Shown here in pieces: positions 7,682 through 19,178 of a stretch of DNA of 64,000 nt. Source of the DNA: Saccharospirillaceae bacterium (lineage in GTDB: Bacteria; Pseudomonadota; Gammaproteobacteria; Pseudomonadales; Oceanobacteraceae). Where the stretch lies: assembly GCA_021208685.1 (NCBI GenBank), contig JAJOJJ010000037.1, positions 1-64,000 on the forward strand, read 5' to 3'. The stretch's first letter is position 1. Every line of letters starts with the position of its first letter. Below the pieces are notes generated by a model. It had not been told where the DNA came from and made no database searches. It saw only the letters and a program-made list of their open reading frames with translations. The position numbers and the translations under genes are program-made.

Positions 7682-8875
7682 ATGCGTTCTGCTCAGTTCA
7701 TTGTGAATACATTCGTCATACCGGTTCTGGTTGGCCTGGTGGTCGCCTTTGCCGTTCTGCTCTGGGCACCGGAACTGGTTACACCGGCCACTCCCCAAAC
7801 TCCGGCGGTAACCTATGCACCGCTTGCCGGTATCGGGCCGATGCCCGAACAAAATGACACCACCGGTATTCCCCATGGACAATCAGGCCCCGTCAGCTAT
7901 GCCGATGCGGTTGACCGGGCAGCACCGGCGGTGGTGAATATTTTTACCCGTAAACTGGTACGGCGCAAAACGCATCCGCTGTTTGATGACCCGTTTTTTC
8001 AGCGCTTTTTCCGCACCAATCCTGAACCCAGTGAGCGCATGCAATCCAGCCTCGGTTCCGGTGTGATTATGTCGCCGGATGGTTATGTACTGACAAATAA
8101 TCATGTCATTCACGGTGCCGACCAGATTGTGGTGGCTCTGCACGATGGCCGCGAAGTGAATGCCACCGTCGTAGGTACCGATCCGGAAGCCGATCTTGCC
8201 GTCCTGAAAATAGAGCTGAAAAACCTGCCACAAATTAAAGTCGCCCATGACAGTCAATTGCGCATCGGCGATGTCGTGCTCGCCATCGGCAATCCCTTTG
8301 GCGTGGGCCAGACCGTAACCCTCGGCATAGTCTCAGCAACCGGTCGTAACCAGCTGGGACTGAATACTTATGAAGACTATATCCAGACCGATGCCGCCAT
8401 TAATCCCGGTAATTCCGGTGGCGCCTTAATTAATGCGTACGGAGAACTGGTCGGCTTAAATACTGCGATTTTCTCCAAATCCGGTGGCAGTCAGGGCATT
8501 GGCTTCGCCATTCCCGCCGAAGTCGCCAGTCGTACCCTCAGCGATATTGCCACCCATGGCGCCACCATCAGAGGCTGGCTGGGCATTGAAGTGCAGGAAT
8601 CCACACCGCAATTGCTCAATGCCCTGAGCCTGCCACAGGCATTAACCGGCCTGATTGTCACCGGCATTTATCCTGATGGCCCTGCTGATCAGGCCCGACT
8701 GTCTGTCGGTGACATTCTTGTGAAAATTAATAATCAGGAGGCCACCAACGCCCGCAGCACAATGAATCAGATTGCTGCTCTGCGTCCCGGCGATGCCATC
8801 GATCTTGAATTTATCCGCGCCGGACAAAAAATGCAGACCCGTGCCATTGCCGGTCAGCGCAAAGCACACCAATAA
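7682..8875 (+). CDS. degS: Membrane-anchored periplasmic serine protease, DegS/AlgW type
   Basis: This trypsin-like protease of 397 residues is anchored in the inner membrane by one N-terminal segment (about 7-29). The catalytic triad is His141 in NNHVIHG, Asp171 in DLAVLKIE and Ser245 in GNSGGALIN. A single PDZ domain occupies about 290-385. One PDZ plus an uncleaved anchor indicates DegS/AlgW, which senses unfolded outer-membrane proteins and starts cleavage of an anti-sigma factor (RseA/MucA type), rather than two-PDZ DegP. A purine run, GGGGGA, lies about 10 bases before the ATG. It is somewhat longer than E. coli DegS because of a Pro-rich linker after the anchor. Confidence 0.88.
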   Translation: MRSAQFIVNTFVIPVLVGLVVAFAVLLWAPELVTPATPQTPAVTYAPLAGIGPMPEQNDTTGIPHGQSGPVSYADAVDRAAPAVVNIFTRKLVRRKTHPLFDDPFFQRFFRTNPEPSERMQSSLGSGVIMSPDGYVLTNNHVIHGADQIVVALHDGREVNATVVGTDPEADLAVLKIELKNLPQIKVAHDSQLRIGDVVLAIGNPFGVGQTVTLGIVSATGRNQLGLNTYEDYIQTDAAINPGNSGGALINAYGELVGLNTAIFSKSGGSQGIGFAIPAEVASRTLSDIATHGATIRGWLGIEVQESTPQLLNALSLPQALTGLIVTGIYPDGPADQARLSVGDILVKINNQEATNARSTMNQIAALRPGDAIDLEFIRAGQKMQTRAIAGQRKAHQ

Positions 8876-8970
8876 GAGTGTCGGCGCATACTGGCCCGAA
8901 CACACGTAGGCAGCTGCAGGGTTAGTCGTTACACTGGCATCCGCCCTGTAAACGATAAAAGGAACTTATC

Positions 8971-10083
8971 ATGCGCAATTCATGCCTCTCCCCGGCCCTG
9001 CTGTTGGGCAGTGTCTTATTCACCCTCAGTGCCTGCACCAAAACCCCGGATCTGCCTTTAGGGCAGGAATTGCCGGTTAACGGTGAAGAAGTGCTGTTTA
9101 AAGACATCAGCACCCTGCTCACCGACCACCTGAAAGAACAATACGCCAGCGAAAACATACTGCGCGACACCCACCCGAAAGATAACGGCTGCATCCGTGG
9201 CAACTTTGTAGTGAATGAACAGATCGACGAACGCTATCGTCATGGTATTTTTCAGCCGGCGGCCAGCTACCCGCTGTGGATGCGCTTTTCCAACTCAGTG
9301 GAAGAAATCACCAGCGATAAAGAAAAAGATTTTCGCGGACTGGCCATCAAACTGACTCAGGTTGAAGGCAACCGCCTGCCGTTACCCGGTGACGAGCAGC
9401 ACAGTCAGGATTTTTTATTCCTCGGCCACGATGCATTCTTTGCCGCCAACCCACAGCAGTTTTTTGATTTTTTTGATGCTAACTTTAACGGCAGACGCCT
9501 GAGTTTTTTACTCACCCACCCGCGTGGTGCCTGGAATATTCTGCGCGGCGCCAAGGTCTACAATAACCCACTGAATGTTAAATGGAACAGCGTAACGCCA
9601 TACGCTCTGGGCCTGCCACTGAAAGGCAGCGATGGCGAACAGACTTATCCTACGGTTGTACGTTATGCCCTGCGTACCTGCTCCGATAATCCGGGCCAGA
9701 TGACCGACTCCGATGATTACCTGGCCGAAAACCTTGCTGAGCAGCTGAGCAAAGGCAGCGCCTGCCTCGACTTTTTTATTCAGCTGCAAAAAGACCCTGA
9801 GGATAATCCGACCGAAAACGCCCTGATCAGCTGGGACGAACAAGACTCCCCCTTTATTCCGCTGGCACGGATTAATATTCCACCACAGAGTTTTACTTCA
9901 GAGGCGCAAAAACAATTCTGCGAAAATATCTCCTTTAACCCGTGGCACAGTCTGGAAGAACACCGCCCTATTGGCGGCATTAACCGCGCCCGCCGGGTGG
10001 TGATGAAAGATATTTCCGACTTCCGTTTACAGGTGAATGGCGTTGATCGCTTTGAGCCGACCGGGCATGAGGTGTTTGAATAA
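8971..10083 (+). CDS. Catalase-like haem protein, predicted lipoprotein
   Basis: This 370-residue protein carries a lipoprotein signal, with lipobox LSAC and the acylated Cys at 22. The body matches the small catalase-related family: GCIRGNF near 73-79, RFSN (105-108) in place of the RFST of true catalases, FRGLAIKL near 121-128, FLGHDAFFAANP near 150-161, and a C-terminal EHRPIGGINRARR. The family binds haem and has peroxidase- or catalase-like chemistry in some members. His68 is the best candidate distal His. A strong ribosome site (AAAAGGA) precedes the ATG. An outer-membrane or periplasmic anchor is unusual for a catalase fold and suggests removal of external peroxide or lipid peroxides. 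Confidence 0.8.
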   Translation: MRNSCLSPALLLGSVLFTLSACTKTPDLPLGQELPVNGEEVLFKDISTLLTDHLKEQYASENILRDTHPKDNGCIRGNFVVNEQIDERYRHGIFQPAASYPLWMRFSNSVEEITSDKEKDFRGLAIKLTQVEGNRLPLPGDEQHSQDFLFLGHDAFFAANPQQFFDFFDANFNGRRLSFLLTHPRGAWNILRGAKVYNNPLNVKWNSVTPYALGLPLKGSDGEQTYPTVVRYALRTCSDNPGQMTDSDDYLAENLAEQLSKGSACLDFFIQLQKDPEDNPTENALISWDEQDSPFIPLARINIPPQSFTSEAQKQFCENISFNPWHSLEEHRPIGGINRARRVVMKDISDFRLQVNGVDRFEPTGHEVFE

Positions 10084-10116
10084 CACCCGAAAATCTCTGC
10101 AATAAAAATCCAGACA

Positions 10117-10146
10117 CAAAAAACGGGCTGAAAAGCCCGTTTTTTA
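10117..10146. terminator. Bidirectional terminator between catalase-like gene and hisC
   Basis: The stem ACGGGCT (10123-10129) and AGCCCGT (10134-10140), with loop GAAA, is flanked by an A run on the left and a T run on the right. It can stop both the plus-strand catalase-like transcript and the minus-strand murA-his transcript. Confidence 0.85.
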
Positions 10147-10176
10147 TGTCTGCTTTTTAAGTACAGCCAAGTTAAA

Positions 10177-11241
10177 TTACAGCGCTTTCAGCGCATCCAG
10201 CAGAATCTGGTTCTGCTCGTCCGTGCCGATGGTAATACGCAGGAACTGGGCAATACGTGGCGTTTTAAAATGACGCACGATAATGCCCTGTTCACGCAGC
10301 GCCGCGGCCAGTTCTCCGGCATCTTTTTGCGGATGACGGGCAAACACAAAATTCGCTGCCGACGGCAACACCTCAAAGCCCAGCTGCTCAAGACCAATAA
10401 CAACGGTGTTACGGCTGTCGATCACACGCTGACAGGTATCGTCAAAATATTCACGGTCATCGAAGGCTGCGGCCGCACCGGCAATCGCCATACGATCGAG
10501 CGGGTAGGAGTTAAAGCTGTTTTTAATACGCTCTAACGCTTCGATTAAATCCGGGTGACCAACGGCAATCCCCACACGCAGACCCGCCAGCGAACGTGAT
10601 TTGGACAGCGTTTGTGTGACCAGCAGGTTTGGATACTGGTTGACCAGCGCAATGGCCGTTTCGCCACCGAAGTCGATATAGGCTTCGTCGACCAATACCA
10701 CAGTGTCGGTATTGTGCTTAAGCAGCTGTTCAATCGCGGTTAACGGTAACAGGCATCCGGTGGGCGCATTCGGATTGGGGAAAATAATACCGCTGTTTTC
10801 TCCGGCTTTTTCACGGGTGTAATCAGCGATATTTATCTGAAAGTGTTCATCCAGCGGAATCTGTTTTGGCTCAATGCCGTACAGACCGCAGTACACCGGA
10901 TAAAAGCTGTAGGTAATATCCGGAAATAACAGCGGTTTGCCGTGCTGGAATAAACCATGAAAGGCATGCGCCAGCACTTCATCAGAACCGTTACCAACAA
11001 ATACCTGCGCCGTGCTGACGCCGTAATAATCAGCAACCGCCTGCTTAAGACGGTCACTGTTCGGGTCCGGGTACAGACGTAAATCGTCGTTTACTTCTGC
11101 CTGCATCGCGGCAATGGCCCGCGGAGAAGGGCCATACGGATTTTCGTTGGTGTTGAGCTTTACCAGCCGCGTCATCTTCGGCTGTTCACCCGGTACATAA
11201 GGCACCAGGTCTTTGACAAAGGGGCTCCAGAACTGACTCAT
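10177..11241 (-). CDS. hisC: Histidinol-phosphate aminotransferase
   Basis: This PLP enzyme of 354 residues converts imidazole-acetol phosphate and glutamate to histidinol phosphate. It shows NENPYGPS (32-39), DEAYIDF (185-191) and the PLP-binding Lys214 in [14 protein letters not shown]. It overlaps the hisD stop by four bases (ATGA). It is the last gene of an operon reading ibaG-murA-hisG-hisD-hisC and ends at the bidirectional terminator. The other his genes are not in the window. Confidence 0.97.
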   Translation of the reverse strand: MSQFWSPFVKDLVPYVPGEQPKMTRLVKLNTNENPYGPSPRAIAAMQAEVNDDLRLYPDPNSDRLKQAVADYYGVSTAQVFVGNGSDEVLAHAFHGLFQHGKPLLFPDITYSFYPVYCGLYGIEPKQIPLDEHFQINIADYTREKAGENSGIIFPNPNAPTGCLLPLTAIEQLLKHNTDTVVLVDEAYIDFGGETAIALVNQYPNLLVTQTLSKSRSLAGLRVGIAVGHPDLIEALERIKNSFNSYPLDRMAIAGAAAAFDDREYFDDTCQRVIDSRNTVVIGLEQLGFEVLPSAANFVFARHPQKDAGELAAALREQGIIVRHFKTPRIAQFLRITIGTDEQNQILLDALKAL

Positions 11242-12542
11242 GGTTTAATCCTGTACTCCGCAGAGCGGGCGTGTGCCGTTAAGAACTCGCCACGGGCCAA
11301 TACCGATGCTGTTTTACCCAGCTCAGAGGCACCATCGGCGGAGCACATAATCAGCGACGAACGCTTCTGGAAATCGTACACACCCAGAGGTGATGAGAAA
11401 CGCGCAGTGCCGGAGGTCGGCAGTACGTGGTTCGGCCCGGCACAGTAATCGCCCAGCGCTTCTGCGGTGTAACGACCCATAAAGATCGCACCGGCATGAC
11501 GGATGGTGGGCAACCAGGCTTGCGGATTTTCTACCGACAATTCCAGGTGCTCCGGCGCAATGCGGTTGATGATGGCAATCGCATCAGCATCGCTTTGTGC
11601 GTGGATCAGGGCACCACGTTCCGTCAGCGAGGTACGGATAATGTCGGCGCGTTCCATGGTTGGCAACAGCTTGTCGATGGAGGCTTTAACGGCATCGAGG
11701 AAGTCGGCATCGGTCGACACCAGAATCGATTGTGCATCTTCATCGTGCTCCGCCTGGGAGAACAGATCCATGGCAATCCAGTCGGGATCGGTCTTGCCAT
11801 CGCAGACCACCAGAATTTCGGACGGACCGGCGATCATATCGATACCGACCTGGCCAAACACCATGCGCTTGGCTGTCGCCACATAGATGTTGCCCGGGCC
11901 GACGATTTTATCCACGCCCGGTACGGTTTCAGTACCATACGCCAGTGCAGCAACGGCCTGTGCTCCGCCCACGGTAAATACGCGGCTGACACCGGCTGCC
12001 GCTGCAGCAGCCAGCACCAGCTGGTTCAGTTCACCATCCGGGGTTGGCACCACCATGATGATTTCCTGCACACCGGCAACGTGGGCCGGAATCGCATTCA
12101 TCAGCACAGACGACGGATAGGCCGCCTTGCCACCGGGAACGTAAATACCGACGCGATCCATCGGTGTGACTTTCTGGCCTAAAAGAGTACCGTCCGCTTC
12201 GGTATAGTCCCAGGAATCCTGTTTCTGCTTTTCGTGGTAAGCACGTACACGCTCGGCAGCCAGCAACAAGGCTGCGCGGCGCTCCGCCGGTAATTCGTCG
12301 AGGGCTTTCTGCAGCTGCTCCTGATTCAGTTCCAGCTGCGCCATCGAGGACACATTCATGCGGTCGAATTTATTGGTGTATTCAATCAGTGCCGCATCGC
12401 CACGGGTGCGGATATCAAACACGATGTCCGATACCGTTTTCTGCACCTGAGCATCAGACACAGCTTCCCATGCCAGCAGAGTATCCATCTGCTGCGCATA
12501 GTCCGGCTGAGCAGAACTGAAACGGCGGATTTCGATAGTCAT
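11238..12542 (-). CDS. hisD: Histidinol dehydrogenase
   Basis: This 434-residue zinc enzyme catalyses the last two NAD-dependent oxidations from histidinol to histidine. The zinc-ligand segment [11 protein letters not shown] places Gln263 and His266 as ligands. [12 protein letters not shown] (215-226) and GPSEILVV (239-246) are family signatures, and the C-terminal [11 protein letters not shown] supplies another His. GGAG lies before the ATG. It is translationally coupled to hisC downstream and lies 17 bp after hisG. Confidence 0.97.
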   Translation of the reverse strand: MTIEIRRFSSAQPDYAQQMDTLLAWEAVSDAQVQKTVSDIVFDIRTRGDAALIEYTNKFDRMNVSSMAQLELNQEQLQKALDELPAERRAALLLAAERVRAYHEKQKQDSWDYTEADGTLLGQKVTPMDRVGIYVPGGKAAYPSSVLMNAIPAHVAGVQEIIMVVPTPDGELNQLVLAAAAAAGVSRVFTVGGAQAVAALAYGTETVPGVDKIVGPGNIYVATAKRMVFGQVGIDMIAGPSEILVVCDGKTDPDWIAMDLFSQAEHDEDAQSILVSTDADFLDAVKASIDKLLPTMERADIIRTSLTERGALIHAQSDADAIAIINRIAPEHLELSVENPQAWLPTIRHAGAIFMGRYTAEALGDYCAGPNHVLPTSGTARFSSPLGVYDFQKRSSLIMCSADGASELGKTASVLARGEFLTAHARSAEYRIKP

Positions 12543-12559
12543 GGTATTACTCCGGAAAA

Positions 12560-13210
12560 TTAAGCCTTAGCCTGACGCTGGCGTTCTACCGCCGCTGCCA
12601 TCTGATCAATGATGGGCTGAATCTGCGCATGCTTTACTTTCATGGCTGCACGTCCGGCCACCAAACGTGAGCTGATCGGGGCAATTAAATCGCGCGCTTC
12701 CAGACCATTGGCCTTGAGGGTATTTCCGGTATCGACGATGTCCACAATCATATCGGCCAGGCCCATGATCGGTGCCAGCTCCATACCACCGTACAGTTTG
12801 ATGATGTCCACCTGACGCCCCTGCTCGGCAAAGTAACGCTTGGCGGTATTCACAAACTTGGTCGCGACTTTTAAACGCCCCTGCGGCATCACGGCATCTT
12901 TAATGGCTGCCGTCATCAGACGGCAGGTGGCAATATTCAGATCCAGCGGCTCGCACAGGTTGTTGCTGTCGTATTCCATCAGCACGTCTTTACCGGCCAC
13001 GCCCAGATCGGCGGCACCGTATTCCACGTAGGTCGGTACGTCGGTGGCACGGATCACGACCAGCTTGATATGGTCATGGTTGGTATCAAAAATCAGCTTG
13101 CGACTCTTATGAATGTCTTCTGCCGGATGAATACCGGCTTCCGCCAGCAGGGGCAAAGTGTCATCCAGAATACGCCCTTTCGACAGGGCAATGGTTAACG
13201 GCTGAGTCAT
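12560..13210 (-). CDS. hisG: ATP phosphoribosyltransferase, short form
   Basis: HisG joins ATP and PRPP in the first, regulated step of histidine synthesis. At 216 residues this is the short form, which lacks the C-terminal ACT-like feedback domain; short HisG is known to need the HisRS-like partner HisZ, which is not in this window. The N-terminal [10 protein letters not shown] and the PRPP-binding [14 protein letters not shown] (about 159-172) are clear. AGAGGA lies upstream of the ATG. It sits between murA and hisD, an arrangement also known in pseudomonads. Confidence 0.96.
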   Translation of the reverse strand: MTQPLTIALSKGRILDDTLPLLAEAGIHPAEDIHKSRKLIFDTNHDHIKLVVIRATDVPTYVEYGAADLGVAGKDVLMEYDSNNLCEPLDLNIATCRLMTAAIKDAVMPQGRLKVATKFVNTAKRYFAEQGRQVDIIKLYGGMELAPIMGLADMIVDIVDTGNTLKANGLEARDLIAPISSRLVAGRAAMKVKHAQIQPIIDQMAAAVERQRQAKA

Positions 13211-13260
13211 CGTGTTGCTGATCCTCTCTTGTCTGTCAGCGATCCGGCAGGGCGTGCGTA

Positions 13261-14771
<1,511 letters not shown>

Positions 14772-14926
14772 ACCGCTTCACCACTCAGCTTGGAGAAAAC
14801 GCCCAATCATAGCGGATTTATGTGTCAGGGCGAAGTAAATGGCTGAGGCAATGTGTAATGAAACGATGAAAGCGGGTAACAGATCACAGGCTGCCGGGCT
14901 GCGGCAGCAGACAGGAGAACAGTGGC

Positions 14927-15232
14927 TCAGGCGAGCAAGGGGTCAAATAACCCGCCGAGATCACTGATATCTATAATGGGTTTCATATGTGCCGGAAGGT
15001 TCTCAATGTGAAAGCTCACATTGGCAGCGGTGGCGCAGCGCAGCCACTCCAGCAGCAATGCAACACCGGCACTGGAGACTCCTGTGACGCCTGCCATATT
15101 GAGCGTCCATTCACCCGGTGCCGTACGGATCAGTTTTTCGCCCGCCGCCAGCACACTGACAACGGTTGAAGCCAGCAGGCTGCCGCTCAGTTCTGCGCGA
15201 CGTTCATCAATGCGGTTCAGCGACACGCTCAT
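14927..15232 (-). CDS. mlaB: Mla system STAS-domain protein MlaB
   Basis: This 101-residue STAS protein binds MlaF inside the cell and supports the assembly and activity of the MlaFEDB phospholipid ABC complex. Sequence identity is low, as usual for MlaB, but GVTGVSSAGVALLLEWLR (about 69-86) matches the STAS core where E. coli MlaB has its key Thr. AAGGA precedes the ATG. It is the last gene of the mlaFEDCB operon. Confidence 0.85.
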   Translation of the reverse strand: MSVSLNRIDERRAELSGSLLASTVVSVLAAGEKLIRTAPGEWTLNMAGVTGVSSAGVALLLEWLRCATAANVSFHIENLPAHMKPIIDISDLGGLFDPLLA

Positions 15233-15273
15233 GGTGGTCTGTCCTTATTCTGGCTGATGCCTGTTCCGGGCGC

Positions 15274-15933
15274 TCAGGCACCCGGGGCTTTTTTACGTAA
15301 TTTGCGTCCCTGTTCCTGCAGGGTTTCAATCCAGTCATCGATGGCAGCACCGATATTACCGTCGTTCTCCTGCACCATCTGTTCAAACTGTTCGCCAAAT
15401 AATTTACCGACATTAATTCCGTTGACGATAACATTCTGGGCCATCCAGCGACGATCGCGATGGTGAAAATACATACTCTGCGTGATCGGGAAAACCCGGC
15501 CGCTGGGGGTAACAACTTCCAGATCCACCAGCGTGTTGCGCAGGGTATTTTCCACCCCGGCCTTTGGCGGCAATACCCGCACTTCGTAATCATTAAATTC
15601 GATCAGACCGGTAGCATAGGAACTGAGCAGGCTGCGTTTAAAGGCACTGGCAAAGCGTTTGCGTTGTTCCAGCGTTGCTTCGCGATAATAGCGCCCCATA
15701 ATCCGCCGCGTCAGACGCTGGAAATCGACCATCGGGCCAAGCACATCTTCCAGCTCCCAGAAAAACTGTGCTTTATCACTTTCGTAGATAGAGCGGTTTT
15801 TATTAATGGAAGCCATCACTTTTTCGGTGGTGCGTTTCACCACTTCATGAGCCTGCTCCGCCAGCTCTTCCGAGTCAGCCGCATATACAACAGAACCTAA
15901 TGTCAATGACAGTAATACCAGCAACCAGCGCAT
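15274..15933 (-). CDS. mlaC: Periplasmic phospholipid-binding protein MlaC
   Basis: MlaC ferries phospholipid between the outer-membrane MlaA complex and the inner-membrane MlaFEDB complex. The product is 219 residues with a signal peptide of about 18 residues ending VYA. The start is the ATG at 15933, because AAGGAG lies six bases before it; a TTG two codons upstream is in frame but falls inside the spacer. The MlaC core, including RRIMGRYYREAT and MAQNVIVNGINV, is present. The Lys-rich C-terminus RKLRKKAPGA is unremarkable. Confidence 0.94.
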   Translation of the reverse strand: MRWLLVLLSLTLGSVVYAADSEELAEQAHEVVKRTTEKVMASINKNRSIYESDKAQFFWELEDVLGPMVDFQRLTRRIMGRYYREATLEQRKRFASAFKRSLLSSYATGLIEFNDYEVRVLPPKAGVENTLRNTLVDLEVVTPSGRVFPITQSMYFHHRDRRWMAQNVIVNGINVGKLFGEQFEQMVQENDGNIGAAIDDWIETLQEQGRKLRKKAPGA

Positions 15934-15960
15934 GGCCAACTCCTTTTAACCCTTTAACGT

Positions 15961-16422
15961 TTAACCTTCTTCAGCCTTGTTAAACAGGAAGCGCCCGATC
16001 AGCTCCTCCAGCACCAGCGCCGATTGTGTGTCTTCAATCCAGTCACCGGTCTGCAGATACTCATCTTCAGCACCAACGGTCAGACCGATGTATTTTTCGC
16101 CCAGCAGGCCAGCCGTCAGAATGGCGGCGGAAGTATCTTTGGTGAGCGTACTCATGGATTTGCTGATTTCCATTTCGACCACCGCCGAGTACCACTCAGG
16201 ATCCAGGTAAACCCTGGTCACCCGGCCAATAGTAACACCCGACATAGATACCTTGGCACGCTCGGTCAGACCGCCCAGATTTTCAAACCGGGCTTTGATC
16301 GTGTAGGTATCACCGGCATCCTGTAACGACAGCCCGCTGACCCGGAATGCCATCAGCACCAGAGCAACGATGCCCATTACCATAAAGGCCCCAACGGTAA
16401 TTTCAATATAACGCATGCGCAT
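15961..16422 (-). CDS. mlaD: MCE-domain protein MlaD
   Basis: MlaD is the substrate-binding part of the Mla ABC complex. One membrane segment (about 8-28) anchors a single MCE domain (about 38-118) that forms a periplasmic hexameric ring. The 153 residues are short but normal for the family. GGGAGG precedes the ATG at 16422. The gene follows mlaE after 2 bp. Confidence 0.95.
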   Translation of the reverse strand: MRMRYIEITVGAFMVMGIVALVLMAFRVSGLSLQDAGDTYTIKARFENLGGLTERAKVSMSGVTIGRVTRVYLDPEWYSAVVEMEISKSMSTLTKDTSAAILTAGLLGEKYIGLTVGAEDEYLQTGDWIEDTQSALVLEELIGRFLFNKAEEG

Positions 16423-16424
16423 GA

Positions 16425-17219
16425 TTAAACGCCTCCCAGCATGACGGCTGTCAAAACAAAATCCAGTCCCAGCACCGCCAGTGAGGAAATCACCACCGTC
16501 TGAGTCGTTGCTTTACCGATACCTTCCGAAGTCGGCACCGAATCATAACCCTGATATACCGCAATCCAGGTCACCACCACCCCGAATGCCACCGATTTGA
16601 TAATGCCTTTTACCACATCTTCATAAAATTCCACCGATGACTGCATATTGCCCCAGTAAGCACCGTCGTCGATGCCCAGCATATCGACGGCAACAAAGGC
16701 ACCACCCCAGATACCGACGGCAGAAAATAATAACGCCAGAATTGGCATCGAAATAATACCGGCCCACAGCCGTGGGGTAATAACCCGTTTAAACGGATCA
16801 ACGCCCATCATTTCCATGGCAGATAACTGCTCGGTGGCTTTCATTAAACCAATTTCGGCGGTCAGGGCAGATCCGGCACGACCGGCGAACAGTAATGCGG
16901 TGACGACAGGTCCGAGCTCACGCAGCAACGTCAGCGACACCATGGTGCCGAGCGCGGCTTCAGAACCGAAATCGATCAGAATGTTGTAGCCCTGAAGACC
17001 CAGTACCATGCCAACAAAGAAACCGGCCACGATGATGATAATAAGAGAGCGCACACCCACCGAATAAATCTGCGTCAGCAGATCATAAAACCCGGCGCTG
17101 CCCGGCCCACCCCAGAACAACGAATTTTTCAGCAGCAGCGTGGCACGACCGATGGCTTCAATCGCTTCAGTGCCACTGCGGCCAACGGCCTGTAATTTGT
17201 TTAATAGTTTGGCCAGCAT
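16425..17219 (-). CDS. mlaE: Mla ABC transporter permease MlaE
   Basis: This 264-residue inner-membrane permease carries phospholipids in the Mla pathway. It has the MlaE-family hydrophobic profile with about five to six segments and the conserved [21 protein letters not shown] region near 120-140. Its start overlaps the mlaF stop by one base (TAATG). Confidence 0.96.
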   Translation of the reverse strand: MLAKLLNKLQAVGRSGTEAIEAIGRATLLLKNSLFWGGPGSAGFYDLLTQIYSVGVRSLIIIIVAGFFVGMVLGLQGYNILIDFGSEAALGTMVSLTLLRELGPVVTALLFAGRAGSALTAEIGLMKATEQLSAMEMMGVDPFKRVITPRLWAGIISMPILALLFSAVGIWGGAFVAVDMLGIDDGAYWGNMQSSVEFYEDVVKGIIKSVAFGVVVTWIAVYQGYDSVPTSEGIGKATTQTVVISSLAVLGLDFVLTAVMLGGV

Positions 17220-18031
17220 TAATTCACTCCCGCCAGAATATCGCGGCGGTAATCATCCGCAGGATAATGGAAAGGCACCGGACCATCCGGTTCGCCGCGT
17301 AAAAACTGGCGTACTTCTGCATTACCTTCATTCATTAATTCTTCTGGCGTGCCAAAACCGATGACCCGGCCATCGGACAGCAGACAAAGGTAATCAGCAA
17401 TTGCGCAGGATTCTTCGACATCGTGCGAAACCAGCAGGCTGGTCAATCCCAGCGCTTCGTTGAGGCCACGGATCAGTTTAACGATCATGCCCATGGAAAT
17501 CGGATCAAGACCGGTAAAGGGCTCGTCGTACATAATAATTTCCGGGTCCATGGCAATGGAGCGCGCCAGAGCGACCCGCCTTGCCATGCCGCCGGACAGT
17601 TCTGCCGGAGAAAGATGTCGCGCGCCGCGCAGGCCAACCGCCTCGAGTTTCATCAGCACCAGATCGCGGATCATCGATTCAGGTAAATCAGTATGAATAC
17701 GCAGCGGAAAAGCAACGTTGTCGAAAACATTAAGATCGGTAAACAGAGCGCCGGTCTGAAACAGCATGCCCATTTTTTTGCGGCGCAGATCAAACAGTTC
17801 TTTGCGTGGCAGTGTCGGTACATTGTGTCCGTCTACCATAATGGTGCCGCTGTCCGGTAACAGCTGACCGCCAATAAGACGCAACAGTGTGGTTTTACCG
17901 GTTCCGCTAGGCCCCATAATGGCCGTCACTTTGCCACGCGGAAAATCCACATCCATATTGTTATAAATCAGCCGGTCACCACGGCTGAAACTCATTCCAC
18001 GAACAGAGACGTAGGGCTGACTGACGGCCAT
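17219..18031 (-). CDS. mlaF: Mla ABC transporter ATPase MlaF
   Basis: This 270-residue ATPase powers lipid transport by MlaFEDB. It has Walker A GPSGTGKT (40-47), the Q-loop at 92, the variant signature LSGGM (145-149) followed by ARRVALARS, and Walker B IIMYDEP (165-171). AAGGA precedes the ATG. It is the first gene of the operon, divergent from the yrbG-type antiporter gene. Confidence 0.96.
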   Translation of the reverse strand: MAVSQPYVSVRGMSFSRGDRLIYNNMDVDFPRGKVTAIMGPSGTGKTTLLRLIGGQLLPDSGTIMVDGHNVPTLPRKELFDLRRKKMGMLFQTGALFTDLNVFDNVAFPLRIHTDLPESMIRDLVLMKLEAVGLRGARHLSPAELSGGMARRVALARSIAMDPEIIMYDEPFTGLDPISMGMIVKLIRGLNEALGLTSLLVSHDVEESCAIADYLCLLSDGRVIGFGTPEELMNEGNAEVRQFLRGEPDGPVPFHYPADDYRRDILAGVN

Positions 18032-18069
18032 GAATGTCGTCCTTTTTACTCGGTACGGATAGTCGGCCT

Positions 18070-18098
18070 AGCATAGCGGAATGTCCGGACGGAACCAA
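18070..18098 (-). promoter_or_regulatory. Candidate sigma-70 promoter of mlaFEDCB
   Basis: Reading the minus strand, TTGGTT (18098-18093), a 17-bp spacer and TATGCT (18075-18070) make a plausible promoter 39 bp upstream of the mlaF ATG. Confidence 0.5.
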
Positions 18099-18146
18099 CG
18101 CCTGTAAACTATTGTAATAAGCCCTTCATAAAACGCAGAGTTGCAA

Positions 18147-18174
18147 TTGCGTGCAGAATTACCTTGGGTACAAT
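18147..18174 (+). promoter_or_regulatory. Candidate sigma-70 promoter of the yrbG-kdsD-lptCAB operon
   Basis: TTGCGT (18147-18152), a 16-bp spacer and TACAAT (18169-18174) lie about 42 bp upstream of the antiporter ATG. Confidence 0.55.
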
Positions 18175-18215
18175 GACGCGCTTCATTTACCTCTGACAAT
18201 CACATCTGGTGCCCC

Positions 18216-19178
18216 ATGCTCACAGCCTTTGCTGCCGTTATTGCTGGTCTTATTATTCTGGTCTGGAGTGCTGACAAGTTTGTTATCGGTGCCGCAGCGT
18301 CCGCCCGCCGCCTTGGCATGTCTCCGTTGCTGGTTGGCCTGACCATTGTCGCCATGGGCACTTCAGCGCCGGAAATGTTCGTATCCGCAGTGGCCGCACT
18401 CGACGGTGCCGGCAACCTTGCGATTGGTAATGCGCTCGGTTCCAACATCACCAACATTGCTCTGGTGCTGGGCATCACGGCCCTTATCAGCCCGATTCCG
18501 CTGCAGAAAAAACTGCTGAAAAAAGAACTGCCACTGCTGATTCTGATCAGCATCATCGGCGGCCTGACACTGGCCGACCTGGAACTGAATCTGACCGATG
18601 CGCTCATTTTATTTGCCGCAATGGCGGTTGCGCTCTACCTCATGTTCCTCGACAGCAGCGAATCCGGCGAAGCCATTGTTGATGAAGACGAAGCCGCCGA
18701 AATCGAAAACACCCCGATGCAAACGGCGATTTTCTGGCTTGTTATTGGTCTGATTGCCCTGATGTTCAGCTCTAAGCTGCTGGTTTGGGGTGCCACTGAA
18801 ATTGCCCGCGCCTATGGCGTCAGCGATCTGGTCATCGGACTCACGATTGTCGCTATCGGCACCAGCCTGCCGGAACTGGCCGCCTCGGTTGCCAGCGCGC
18901 TGAAAGGCCATCATGACATTGCCATCGGCAACGTGATTGGCTCCAACATTTTCAACCTGCTGACCGTAATGCCTATTCCCGGCCTGTTGGCCGTAACGGC
19001 AGTTGATCCGCTGGCACTTTACCGTGACTACGCGGTCATGATGGCTCTGACCCTTGCCCTGTTGGTTCTGTTTTTAATCAGTTATCGTAAGGGCACTCTC
19101 GGACGTTTTGCCGGTCTGTTCCTCACCACCAGCTACGCTGGCTATCTGGTATCTCTGTTTTATATGGCTGACTCATGA
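18216..19178 (+). CDS. yrbG: Calcium/sodium antiporter, YrbG family
   Basis: This 320-residue inner-membrane cation antiporter belongs to the CaCA superfamily. Its two inverted halves each carry the alpha-repeat signature: GTSAPE at 48-53 and GTSLPE at 215-220, each followed later by GNxxGSN. About ten membrane segments are split by an acidic loop near 150-166. It heads the plus-strand operon and overlaps kdsD by four bases, the same neighbourhood as E. coli yrbG-kdsD. Confidence 0.93.
   Translation: MLTAFAAVIAGLIILVWSADKFVIGAAASARRLGMSPLLVGLTIVAMGTSAPEMFVSAVAALDGAGNLAIGNALGSNITNIALVLGITALISPIPLQKKLLKKELPLLILISIIGGLTLADLELNLTDALILFAAMAVALYLMFLDSSESGEAIVDEDEAAEIENTPMQTAIFWLVIGLIALMFSSKLLVWGATEIARAYGVSDLVIGLTIVAIGTSLPELAASVASALKGHHDIAIGNVIGSNIFNLLTVMPIPGLLAVTAVDPLALYRDYAVMMALTLALLVLFLISYRKGTLGRFAGLFLTTSYAGYLVSLFYMADS

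Noticed and set aside
14890-14908. GC-rich stem-loop GCTGCCG/CGGCAGC between mlaB and ibaG
   Set aside because: It has no T run on the minus strand. It may be a pause or transcript-end structure, but a terminator call is not supported.
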